Shown piece after piece: positions 7,727-14,766 of a DNA stretch of 30,289 nucleotides. The stretch spans positions 1 to 30,289 of the forward strand of contig CAMFPJ010000003.1 of assembly GCA_945971755.1 (NCBI GenBank). Direction: 5' to 3'. The translations under genes and the position numbers were made by a program. The number at the start of each line of letters is the position of its first letter. The first letter of the stretch is position 1. Under the pieces are notes generated by a model. It was not told where the DNA came from. It saw nothing but the letters and a program-made list of their open reading frames with translations, and made no database searches. This DNA is from an uncultured Clostridia bacterium (lineage in GTDB: Bacteria; Bacillota; Clostridia; Oscillospirales; Acutalibacteraceae).

Positions 7727-9382
7727 TTAACCTCTGTATGAATTGATTGCTGTGTCAAGACGGGCAAAAACCTCGTCGGTGCCGAGTGCCTGCATTATAT
7801 AGTAAAGGTCGGGCGAGTTAACACGTGAAGTCATTGCAATACGGATAACCGTTGTAACGTCACCCACATGGCCTTTGAATGCATCTGGGTTTTGCTTATA
7901 CTCTTTAACATTTGGAGTATAGCCACAAGCAGTACAAAGCTCTTTAATCTTTGCGAACCATTCGTCTTTAGTATCGTTCTCCGAATATATCTCTTTATAC
8001 TTTTGGAGAATTTCTGCAGCATCGGCACTGTTTATTGTTTCGGGCAGTGTTATGTCGGGAGTGTAAATCTCATTGTAGAAATATGAAAGATAATCTCTTA
8101 CCTCATCCCAACAGGCAATGTCTTTTCTGGGTTTAGGGTTGTCCCTGTCAATATTAAATATTGCCTTTGCTTTTTCGGAGTTTGATGTTAAAAGACCGTA
8201 AAGCTCTTTGTCATATTCTTTTGCCCAATCGGTTACGCAATTATAAACCTTGTCGGCAGTCATAAGGGAGATTACGTTCTTTGAAACATCGTTAAACTTA
8301 ACCATGTCAAAAAGCGCACCCGAAACAGACATTTTCTTGAAATTGAATGGGAATTTTGAAACGTCTTCGGTTTTATTTGCCCTTCTCCAATCTTCAAAGT
8401 TCGAATTAAGAATTGTTAAAATATACTCTTGAACACTCTCTTTGGGGTAACCTTTTTCAATATAATAAGTTACGTTTGCCTCAGGGTCTTTTCTCTTTGA
8501 AAGTTTACGCTTACCGCCGTTTTCTTCTTTCATAAGCGGTGCTATGTGAGCATATTTAACAGGCTTAAAGCCAAGCGCCCTGAAAAGTTCTATATGAAGC
8601 GGAACAGAGGCTATCCATTCGTCACCTCTGACAACATGAGTAGTTCTCATTAAGTGGTCGTCAACCGCATGGGCGAAATGGTAGGTCGGAATACCGTCGG
8701 TTTTGAGAATAACTACATCGTTGACATTTTCGCTCATCTCGATTTTGCCCTTAATCATATCGTCAAATGTAATTTTACGGCTAATGTCACCCATCGAGCG
8801 AAGTCTGACAGTAAACGGAACGCCTGCATTTATTTTTTCGATTATTTCATCATCGGTTAAATCTCTGCAACGGGCATATTTTCCGTAATAGCCTTTAATA
8901 TCCTCATTCTCTTGCCGGTTATGAATTTCTTCGAGAATTTCAGGAGTGCAGAAACAAGGGTATGCTCTGCCCTCTTCAACTAATTTTTTGGCGAAAACAC
9001 GGTAAATCTCCCGGCGGTGACTCTGTGTATATGGACCGTAATCGCCTTTTTCCGTATCAAAACCCGTGACGCCCTCATCAGGTGCAATACCAAAAGCAGT
9101 AAGTCCGTTTACTATGCAGGAAACGCCGTCTTCAATTTCACGCTTCTTGTCGGTATCTTCAATTCTGAGCATAAACACACCGTTTGTGGAAACTGCGGTA
9201 AATTTTGAAGCGAAGCCCGCATAAAGACCTCCGAAATGCAAATATCCTGTGGGGCTGGGAGCAAATCTGGTTACTCTTGCCCCCTCGGGAAGATTTCTTA
9301 CAGGATACATTTCTTCATAGTATTCGGGTGTTCTGTTAATATCTTTGAATATTAAATCTGCTATTTTTTTATTATCTGTCAT
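7727..9382 (-). CDS. gltX: Glutamyl-tRNA synthetase
   Basis: A 551-aa class I synthetase charging tRNA-Glu, also the entry point for the C5 tetrapyrrole pathway. The ATP-binding motif is TRFAPSPTGYLHFGGLYAG, where the usual HIGG-LR reads HFGG-LY. The second motif is KLSKRKD. A zinc-knuckle-like set CFC..YGKYARC lies at about 140-175. It is somewhat longer than typical bacterial GluRS (about 470-500 aa), with extra sequence in the C-terminal half, so a divergent Clostridia subtype is likely. ATG 9382 is chosen because GAGAGG precedes it; the open frame extends 30 codons further up into the phosphodiesterase gene without a better site. It lies 10 bp after that gene and 4 bp before glnS. Confidence 0.94.
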   Translation of the reverse strand: MTDNKKIADLIFKDINRTPEYYEEMYPVRNLPEGARVTRFAPSPTGYLHFGGLYAGFASKFTAVSTNGVFMLRIEDTDKKREIEDGVSCIVNGLTAFGIAPDEGVTGFDTEKGDYGPYTQSHRREIYRVFAKKLVEEGRAYPCFCTPEILEEIHNRQENEDIKGYYGKYARCRDLTDDEIIEKINAGVPFTVRLRSMGDISRKITFDDMIKGKIEMSENVNDVVILKTDGIPTYHFAHAVDDHLMRTTHVVRGDEWIASVPLHIELFRALGFKPVKYAHIAPLMKEENGGKRKLSKRKDPEANVTYYIEKGYPKESVQEYILTILNSNFEDWRRANKTEDVSKFPFNFKKMSVSGALFDMVKFNDVSKNVISLMTADKVYNCVTDWAKEYDKELYGLLTSNSEKAKAIFNIDRDNPKPRKDIACWDEVRDYLSYFYNEIYTPDITLPETINSADAAEILQKYKEIYSENDTKDEWFAKIKELCTACGYTPNVKEYKQNPDAFKGHVGDVTTVIRIAMTSRVNSPDLYYIMQALGTDEVFARLDTAINSYRG

Positions 9383-9392
9383 TTTTAACCTC

Positions 9393-10250
9393 TCAGTCGG
9401 GTAATATTGCGTTGGTTGTAATATACTTAACGTTATTTTTAAGCATTTCGTTAAGCAATTCTTTTGTGTCAACAGTCCAGCAGGCAGTAGTAATTCCGTT
9501 TTCCTGCGCTTTTTTAATCATTTCGGTATTTTTAAGATTTCTGCTCGCATTAAACGCTACACCGAAGCCTTGAGAAATACATTCCTCCAACTTTTCTTCC
9601 GTAATTTTACTCATTAAATACCAAAGCGTCATATTAGGTGAAAGACGCTTAAATTCACGAAGAACTTCGGGATGGAAAGAAATAAGAATTACGCTGTCTT
9701 CAATCCCGTAATCACAAATGATTTTGTAAAGACTCTCAACTTTTTCAATGCGCTTATCCTTAACTTCAATCATGGGAATTTTGCCGCTGTCTTTGCAAAT
9801 TTCAATATATTCCTCAACTGTGCACATGCGTGCGTCAGGGTAGTCCTCAAAATTGGCTCCGTTATTAAACTTAATTGTTTTAAGTTCCTCATAAGAGAAA
9901 TCTTTAACGTCGCCCTTTTGTGCAGTCATTGACTTCATCTGATGATCATGAATAATTACCCATTTACCGTCTGTTGTATAATGAACGTCACACTCTATTG
10001 CATAATAATTTTCTTTGGCCGCAAGAGAAAACGCAGGGAGTGAGTTTTCGGGTGCAACTGCAGAAAGTCCGCGGTGAGCGGTAAGGTGAACGCCGTCAGT
10101 ATTACCTTCAGCAATTTCGGAAAACCTGAAGGTTGGTTTTGCACATTTTTTACCATAGCGTTTTGACACATAAAACCTATTCATTCCAAGTGCTGCTCCT
10201 AAGGTTGTGCCTGCAAATACAGACAATGCTATTTTTGATTTTTTGTTCAA
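9393..10250 (-). CDS. Glycerophosphodiester phosphodiesterase family protein, membrane-anchored
   Basis: A 285-aa GDPD-fold phosphodiesterase that hydrolyses glycerophosphodiesters or related lipid head groups. The metal and catalytic residues are present: His59-Arg60 in LTAHRG, Glu68-Asn69 in PENS, Glu86 and Asp88 in IECDVHYT, and His101 in VIIHDHQ. A weakly hydrophobic N-terminal segment (residues 7-25) with no cleavage signal suggests a membrane anchor, so the enzyme probably works at or outside the membrane. The start codon is TTG at 10250, supported by GGGGGAG six bases upstream. It is the first gene of an operon with gltX, glnS and the Lys/Ala-tailed membrane protein. The cellular substrate cannot be told from the sequence. 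Confidence 0.92.
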   Translation of the reverse strand: MNKKSKIALSVFAGTTLGAALGMNRFYVSKRYGKKCAKPTFRFSEIAEGNTDGVHLTAHRGLSAVAPENSLPAFSLAAKENYYAIECDVHYTTDGKWVIIHDHQMKSMTAQKGDVKDFSYEELKTIKFNNGANFEDYPDARMCTVEEYIEICKDSGKIPMIEVKDKRIEKVESLYKIICDYGIEDSVILISFHPEVLREFKRLSPNMTLWYLMSKITEEKLEECISQGFGVAFNASRNLKNTEMIKKAQENGITTACWTVDTKELLNEMLKNNVKYITTNAILPD

Positions 10251-10290
10251 AATATTCTCCCCCTTTTAATGCATACTTATAGATTATATT

Positions 10291-10319
10291 ATTATACAAC
10301 AACAAAATCAAAATGTAAA
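10291..10319 (-). promoter_or_regulatory. Promoter of the GDPD-gltX-glnS operon
   Basis: TTTACA (10319-10314), a 17-bp spacer and a perfect TATAAT (10296-10291) on the minus strand, about 40 bp upstream of the TTG start. No T-box sequence is visible in the short leader, so amino-acid-responsive control of gltX/glnS is not suggested. Confidence 0.75.
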
Positions 10320-10346
10320 GAAAAAACGTCTTGTTTCCAAGACGCT
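10320..10346 (-). terminator. Terminator of the ABC exporter genes
   Basis: GCGTCTTG pairs with CAAGACGT around GAAA (10345-10326), followed by TTTTTT on the minus strand. It is 12 bp after the exporter stop codon and immediately before the -35 box of the next operon. Confidence 0.88.
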
Positions 10347-10357
10347 TTTTGTAAAAA

Positions 10358-12154
10358 TTATGCTTTATACTTTTCTGCCTGCAGTGTAAACATTTTAGCG
10401 TATGTACCGTTTTGGTTCATAAGCTCTTCATGTGAGCCGGCTTCAATAATTTCGCCGTTTTCCATAACATAGATTTTGTCTGCAATAACCGTTGTTGAGA
10501 GCCTGTGGGAAATAAAAATAACGGTTTTGTGATTTGACGCCTCTTTCATTGCCTGATTAAGTTTATATTCGGCAATGGGGTCAAGGTTTGCCGACGGCTC
10601 GTCAAGAATAACATAGGGGCAATCCTTGTAAAAAGCACGGGCAATTGCAATTTTCTGTGCTTCACCGCCCGAAAGCATAATTCCCTCATCGTCAAACTCC
10701 CTTAAAAGCTCTGTGTCAACACCGTTTTTAAGTTCTTTGTTAAATCCGCTGTGTGAGAGTGCTTCAAGAACTTTTTCCGAATTTACTTTGTCACTCAACG
10801 CAACATTTTCGCCAACAGAGCAAGCAAATGTTTGGAAATCTTGAAAAACGGCCGAAAATCTGTCTCTGTGTGAAGAAACAGTAACATTCTTTATGTTTTC
10901 TCCGTCTATAAGAATTTCTCCGTCTGTCACATCGTAAAGTCTTAACAAAAGATTTGTAAGAGTTGTCTTGCCTGCGCCGTTATAACCGACAAGTGCTATT
11001 TTTTCATAAGGCTTAATCTCAAGATTTATGTTTTTAAGAGTAGGTTCGGGATTTCCGGGATAAGTAAATGACATATTTTTAATGGAAATTGTTTTCGGCT
11101 CGGTGTTTTGTACTGTTCTTGCTCCGTCGCAAATCTTAAAATCACTTTTTAAGAAATCACGGTATTTTTCAATCATTTTGGCACGCTCCGAAAATACCGC
11201 CGCCGCCCAAACCGTCAGAAAATTAAGGGACATTGCTATTGAGTTTGCGCCGTTAAAGGTTGCTACAAAGTCGCCTGCTGAAAGAGTCTTTTTTACGAGC
11301 ACACAATAACCTAAATACAGCGGCAAAAGGAACATAAAGCCAAGTGCCTGAACCCCAACCTGCTGAACAGCGTAGCAGGACGCTATTTTTCTCCAGTATT
11401 TATCTTGGTTCTTAATAACGTCGTTTGCGGCGTCGTTATAACGCTCCAAAAGAAGCGGACAAATACCGTTCATTCTAACCTCTTTTGCATAGTCCTGCAA
11501 GTAGAAAATTCTTTGGAAATAATCGCTTCTTCTGTGAAATTTTGTATTGTCAATTCGCCTGCCCATTTGAAGATTTCCGATTTTTGTGCTGAGCGGCATA
11601 AAAATAAGAATTGACGCTAAAATTATTACAAGACAAACAGGGTCAATGGTAAAAATAATTGAAGCAATGGTAACAAGTGAAATTACATTGCCTATATAGT
11701 GCTGAACAAGTCCTAAAAGGCTCTGAATATTATCCGATGACGACTCGATTGTAAGAATGAAATTGTTGTAAAAATCAGGGTTGTCATAGCTTTCAAGGTC
11801 AAGGGAATGAGCCTTTTCATACAGCACGGAATTAAGCTTGTAATAAAGCCTTTCGCGTTCCATATTCCAATAAAATTCTCTGTAAATAAGATTTGCCAAG
11901 TTGGCAAAAATCAGCACCCCTGCAATAGCTAAAACCGCATAAATTATTCGGGTTAAGTCCTTGCCCTCGGTTACGGTGTCAATAATATATTTAATACCCA
12001 AAACCGCAATAAGGCGAGGCGGCAAAACTCTTAAAATTCCGCAGAGAATATCGCCGATTACCAGTCCCGGTGAAAGCTTAAACATAAGTCCTAAAAAGTA
12101 CATTATGTTTGAAAACATTGAATGTTCTGTTTCTCTTTTTTTCTTCTTAAACAT
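10358..12154 (-). CDS. ABC exporter subunit, permease-ATPase fusion (second gene)
   Basis: A 598-aa half-transporter. The N-terminal membrane domain with six predicted helices spans about 20-325, and the nucleotide-binding domain about 355-590. The ATPase motifs are intact: Walker A GYNGAGKT (390-397), Q-loop in VFQDF, signature LSGGEAQ (494-500), Walker B VILDEP with catalytic Glu (515-520) and the switch His550. The start overlaps the stop of the upstream subunit by 8 bases and has GGGAGG upstream, so the two are coupled and probably form a heterodimer. The fold is that of multidrug, lipid or peptide exporters (ABCB/MsbA type). There is no C39 peptidase domain. Substrate unknown; the attenuator-like leader suggests a drug or ribosome-targeting compound, which is inference. 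Confidence 0.92.
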   Translation of the reverse strand: MFKKKKRETEHSMFSNIMYFLGLMFKLSPGLVIGDILCGILRVLPPRLIAVLGIKYIIDTVTEGKDLTRIIYAVLAIAGVLIFANLANLIYREFYWNMERERLYYKLNSVLYEKAHSLDLESYDNPDFYNNFILTIESSSDNIQSLLGLVQHYIGNVISLVTIASIIFTIDPVCLVIILASILIFMPLSTKIGNLQMGRRIDNTKFHRRSDYFQRIFYLQDYAKEVRMNGICPLLLERYNDAANDVIKNQDKYWRKIASCYAVQQVGVQALGFMFLLPLYLGYCVLVKKTLSAGDFVATFNGANSIAMSLNFLTVWAAAVFSERAKMIEKYRDFLKSDFKICDGARTVQNTEPKTISIKNMSFTYPGNPEPTLKNINLEIKPYEKIALVGYNGAGKTTLTNLLLRLYDVTDGEILIDGENIKNVTVSSHRDRFSAVFQDFQTFACSVGENVALSDKVNSEKVLEALSHSGFNKELKNGVDTELLREFDDEGIMLSGGEAQKIAIARAFYKDCPYVILDEPSANLDPIAEYKLNQAMKEASNHKTVIFISHRLSTTVIADKIYVMENGEIIEAGSHEELMNQNGTYAKMFTLQAEKYKA

Positions 12155-13970
12155 TTTCTTCGCCTCCCTCTCTGTTATAAGCCGAGGCTTGCAGTGTAAA
12201 CATTTCGCTGTATTTTCCTCCCGAAGTTAAAAGCTTTTCGTGAGTACCGCTTTCAAGAATTTGTCCGTTTCCGAGAACATATACTTTATCGGAAAGCACG
12301 GCAGAAGAAAGCCTGTGTGAAATGTAAATTACAGTCTTGTTTTTCGTTGCACTTATAAGATTTTCATACATTTTGTATTCGGCAATGGGGTCAAGCGCCG
12401 AACTGGGCTCGTCAAGAATTGCAACATCATATTCACTTGCAAAAAGCCTTGCGGTTGAAAGTTTTTGATTTTCACCGCCCGAAAGACCGGCGCCGTTTTC
12501 GTCAAACTCACGGGTCAACACTGTATCGCCGCCCTCGGGAAGCGATTTGATTTTATCCCAAACGCCTGCCATTTTGAGTGCCTTTTCAGCTTTGATTTTA
12601 TCCGCTTCCGTGCACTCCTTGCACATTACATTTTCAAAAATTGAAACGGCAAAGTTCTTGTAATCTTGGAAAACCGTTGCAAAACGGCTTCGCAGTGAAT
12701 TTACCTTAAATTCTTTAATATTTATGCCGTTGTAAAGAATTTCTCCGCCCGTAACATCATAAAATCTAAGGATAAGCTTAATAAGTGTAGATTTGCCCGC
12801 ACCGTTAACACCCACAAGTGCAACCGTCTCACCTTTTCTAAGTATAAAAGACACATTTTCAAGTGCATTTTTCTTAGCGCCGGGGTAACAAAATGTTACA
12901 TTTTTGAATTCAAGGCTTCTAAATTCGTCGGCCTCTTTTTCACCGTCTTTAATTTCGCTTTCGTACTCAAAAAATTCGCGAAGGTTTTGAAAATAAAGCG
13001 CCATTTGTGTCATATCGTCAAAATTTTCCGCAACAACTAAGGTTGCTTCTCTAACGGTTGCAATTGATGATACCACTACGGAAAAGCCCGAAACAGTCAT
13101 TGTGCTTTTCTTGATGAATTGATAACCTGCATAGGCGTAAGTGCCGATTATTGGAATAAACTCAGAAAAAAGCGTGCTCACAATACTGTAAGCGAAAAGC
13201 GGAAAACCGTATTTTCTCAAGATTTCAACATTACTTTTTATTGCCGCGTCAAAACGCTTCATCATAACAGAGAAAATATTTGACGTTCTCATATCCTTTG
13301 AAAAATCTTTAAGAAAAACCGTTCTCTGAATGTATGCTTTCGTGCGGTTATTTCCTGTCATTTTAAGGTCGCGCTTGTAAACTACCTTGCTTTTTGCAAC
13401 TTCAATAATGAAAACAAACATTGTGGGAACAAGGAACAGTAAATAAACAGGGTCAATGAGCATAACCGTTCCGATTACAAGTGCAAGAGCCAAAATTCCG
13501 CTGATTGCATTTGCAAAATTGTAGCACACAATATCAAAATACCCTGCCGACATAACAAGTGTTGCACGTTGATATTTGTCGTAAAATTCGGGGTTTTCGT
13601 ATTGGCTGACGTCAAGCTCCGTTGCTTTCTCAAAAACCATATTATTAAGCACTTTAAGCACATTTTTTGTTGACACCTGGCGAACATAGGCCGCAGCCCA
13701 AGTGGTAATTTTTATAAACACGGTCACGCCGAAAAACATCAGTAAGTCTTTGAAATATACCGAAAAATCAGCGTTTGAGTCAATAACCGATAAAAGCACT
13801 TTCAGAAACAAAATGCTTTGAATATAATGTTGAAAAATATTATCAACAATATTGCTTGCAAGGTAACTTAAAATCAATCTTTTGTCTGCTTTCCAAACAA
13901 GCTTTAATGCATAAACAACATTTTTTGCCACGGGAACCTTAATGTCCTCGTGAAGTTTTATGTAACCCAT
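12147..13970 (-). CDS. ABC exporter subunit, permease-ATPase fusion (first gene)
   Basis: A 607-aa half-transporter paired with the next gene. Its membrane domain spans about 30-320 and its ATPase domain about 350-595. The ATPase motifs are complete: Walker A GVNGAGKS (387-394), VFQDY, signature LSGGENQ (496-502), Walker B AILDEP (517-522) and switch His552. Both subunits therefore look catalytically competent, unlike heterodimers with one degenerate site. The start at 13970 has GGGAGGAAGAAA directly upstream. Expression must pass the intrinsic terminator at 13985-14020 and the 42-codon ORF before it. The best-known analogy is B. subtilis bmrCD, a heterodimeric multidrug exporter controlled by a translated leader, but I cannot show orthology. 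Confidence 0.92.
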   Translation of the reverse strand: MGYIKLHEDIKVPVAKNVVYALKLVWKADKRLILSYLASNIVDNIFQHYIQSILFLKVLLSVIDSNADFSVYFKDLLMFFGVTVFIKITTWAAAYVRQVSTKNVLKVLNNMVFEKATELDVSQYENPEFYDKYQRATLVMSAGYFDIVCYNFANAISGILALALVIGTVMLIDPVYLLFLVPTMFVFIIEVAKSKVVYKRDLKMTGNNRTKAYIQRTVFLKDFSKDMRTSNIFSVMMKRFDAAIKSNVEILRKYGFPLFAYSIVSTLFSEFIPIIGTYAYAGYQFIKKSTMTVSGFSVVVSSIATVREATLVVAENFDDMTQMALYFQNLREFFEYESEIKDGEKEADEFRSLEFKNVTFCYPGAKKNALENVSFILRKGETVALVGVNGAGKSTLIKLILRFYDVTGGEILYNGINIKEFKVNSLRSRFATVFQDYKNFAVSIFENVMCKECTEADKIKAEKALKMAGVWDKIKSLPEGGDTVLTREFDENGAGLSGGENQKLSTARLFASEYDVAILDEPSSALDPIAEYKMYENLISATKNKTVIYISHRLSSAVLSDKVYVLGNGQILESGTHEKLLTSGGKYSEMFTLQASAYNREGGEENV

Positions 13971-13984
13971 TTTCTTCCTCCCTT

Positions 13985-14020
13985 AAAAATAAAAAAAGCA
14001 CTGCCGAGCCTCGACAGTGC
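13985..14020 (-). terminator. Leader terminator (attenuator) upstream of the ABC exporter
   Basis: GCACTGTCGAG (14020-14010) pairs with CTCGGCAGTGC (14008-13998), including one G-U, followed by seven T and then ATTTTT. It lies between the 42-codon ORF (stop at 14051) and the exporter start at 13970, with no promoter after it. Full-length exporter mRNA therefore requires readthrough. Confidence 0.88.
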
Positions 14021-14050
14021 AACTAAAAACCCATATAAACCAAATAAAAG

Positions 14051-14179
14051 TTAATCGCAAGAATGGGAAAAAAGTCTTCTTTCGGGGCAGAGCGGAAAAT
14101 AAACAGAATCCATCGGGTAATCCTGTCTCTGTTTTCTGACATATTCATTTCTTGACCAAGTTTTATCAAGGTTAAACAT
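14051..14179 (-). CDS. 42-aa leader peptide (or small peptide) before the ABC exporter
   Basis: The ORF starts at ATG 14179 with an ideal AGGAGG seven bases upstream and ends at TAA 14051. The peptide begins MFNLDKTWSRNEYV and ends CPERRLFSHSCD. It is hydrophilic, rich in Arg/Lys and Tyr, and has two Cys near the C-terminus but no signal peptide. Its stop lies 30 nt before the terminator stem that precedes the exporter genes, the usual arrangement of a translated leader controlling transcription termination. Alternatives are a secreted peptide exported by the transporter, or a chance ORF. The strength of the ribosome binding site argues against chance. A second frame (+1) over the same DNA is also open and ends at 14023, right at the terminator. 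Confidence 0.65.
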   Translation of the reverse strand: MFNLDKTWSRNEYVRKQRQDYPMDSVYFPLCPERRLFSHSCD

Positions 14180-14201
14180 ATTTCTGCCTCCTTTTTATCA
14201 T

Positions 14202-14215
14202 TTGTTACGTAACAA
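14202..14215. promoter_or_regulatory. Operator-like palindrome at the exporter start site
   Basis: TTGTTACGTAACAA is a perfect 14-bp palindrome just downstream of the -10 box, covering the predicted start point of the leader transcript. That is where a repressor would block initiation. The binding protein is unknown; the divergent XRE protein is a candidate, but the palindrome near its own gene has a different sequence. Confidence 0.5.
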
Positions 14216-14221
14216 TTATAA

Positions 14222-14250
14222 AGGATAACACAACGAAAAAACTTTGTCAA
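14222..14250 (-). promoter_or_regulatory. Promoter of the leader ORF and ABC exporter
   Basis: A perfect TTGACA (14250-14245), a 17-bp spacer and TATCCT (14227-14222) on the minus strand. A perfect TATAAT at 14220-14215 has no -35 at the right distance, so TATCCT is the better call. The start would be near 14214. Confidence 0.55.
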
Positions 14251-14327
14251 TGCGAAAATTTCCAAAATTTTCTTTTGTGTTGATTAAATGCAGAGCGAGA
14301 TGTCAAAACTGCTGCATAAAGGCATTA

Positions 14328-14345
14328 TAGACCATATATGGTCTA
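14328..14345. promoter_or_regulatory. Operator-like 18-bp palindrome upstream of the XRE gene
   Basis: TAGACCATATATGGTCTA is a perfect 18-bp palindrome, 67 bp before the XRE start codon. Its size fits a dimeric helix-turn-helix repressor, so autoregulation is plausible. I could not identify a good promoter for the XRE gene around it. Confidence 0.5.
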
Positions 14346-14411
14346 AAGTCAATAGTTAATTTGTGAACTATGATATATTTCTGCTGACATCAAAAACAGG
14401 AGCGAAAAATA

Positions 14412-14636
14412 ATGGAATATTACGAAAGACTAAAAGACCTTAGAGAGGACAAAGACTTAAAGCAGTGCGATATTGCGCAGCTTTTGCAAACAACGCAAAC
14501 TTATTATTCACAATATGAATTGAATAAGCGACCGTTACCGATAAGGCATTTAATTACTCTTTGTTCTTTTTATAATGTATCTGCAGATTATATTCTCGGG
14601 TTTACAAACGACAAAAAACCGCTGCCAAAAAAATAA
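14412..14636 (+). CDS. XRE-family helix-turn-helix transcriptional regulator
   Basis: A 74-aa protein that is almost entirely one Cro/CI-type domain: LKDLREDKDLKQCDIAQLL, then the recognition-helix region TTQTYYSQYELNKRPLPIRHL and the closing helix LCSFYNVSADYILGF. It has no sensor or dimerisation extension and should bind DNA as a dimer. ATG 14412 follows AGGAG nine bases upstream. It is divergent from the ABC exporter unit and upstream of the iron-uptake unit, which has its own promoter. The perfect palindromes at 14328-14345 and 14202-14215 are possible binding sites. Whether it controls the exporter is inferred from position only. Confidence 0.9.
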   Translation: MEYYERLKDLREDKDLKQCDIAQLLQTTQTYYSQYELNKRPLPIRHLITLCSFYNVSADYILGFTNDKKPLPKK

Positions 14637-14651
14637 TTGTCAGCTCACTCG

Positions 14652-14667
14652 GTTAGATTACGCTAAC
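14652..14667. promoter_or_regulatory. Upstream metal-repressor-like operator of feoAB
   Basis: GTTAG-ATTACG-CTAAC, an exact inverted repeat with a 6-bp gap, 17 bp upstream of the -35 box. TTAG/CTAA half sites with this spacing resemble operators of DtxR-family iron or manganese repressors. A second copy with the same arms lies at 14729-14744. Confidence 0.6.
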
Positions 14668-14684
14668 TTTTTTGCTGAAATCTA

Positions 14685-14713
14685 TTGACAAACAAAAAAA
14701 TCAGGTGTATTAT
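14685..14713 (+). promoter_or_regulatory. Promoter of the feoAB operon
   Basis: A perfect TTGACA (14685-14690), a 17-bp spacer and TATTAT (14708-14713). The predicted start is near 14720, just before the downstream operator copy. Confidence 0.78.
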
Positions 14714-14728
14714 TAAAACCACAGCGCA

Positions 14729-14744
14729 GTTAGTTGCGGCTAAC
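14729..14744. promoter_or_regulatory. Downstream metal-repressor-like operator of feoAB
   Basis: GTTAG-TTGCGG-CTAAC has the same arms and gap as the copy at 14652-14667, with centres 77 bp apart. It covers roughly +9 to +24 of the transcript, a position that would block initiation or early elongation. Confidence 0.6.
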
Positions 14745-14766
14745 TTTCTTGAATCGAGGATAATTT

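Noticed and set aside
7723..7767. Fifteen extra N-terminal residues on GlnRS
   Set aside because: They overlap the end of gltX; ATG 7722 has a well-placed GAGG and gives the expected start of the protein.
10250..10320. T-box riboswitch before the gltX/glnS operon
   Set aside because: The leader is only about 35 nt and lacks the T-box sequence and an associated terminator.
14023..14265. 80-codon ORF before the ABC exporter as the real gene
   Set aside because: Its first codons lie across the promoter and operator, and it has no ribosome binding site. The 42-codon frame has an ideal one. Its stop position is kept only as a possible part of the attenuator.
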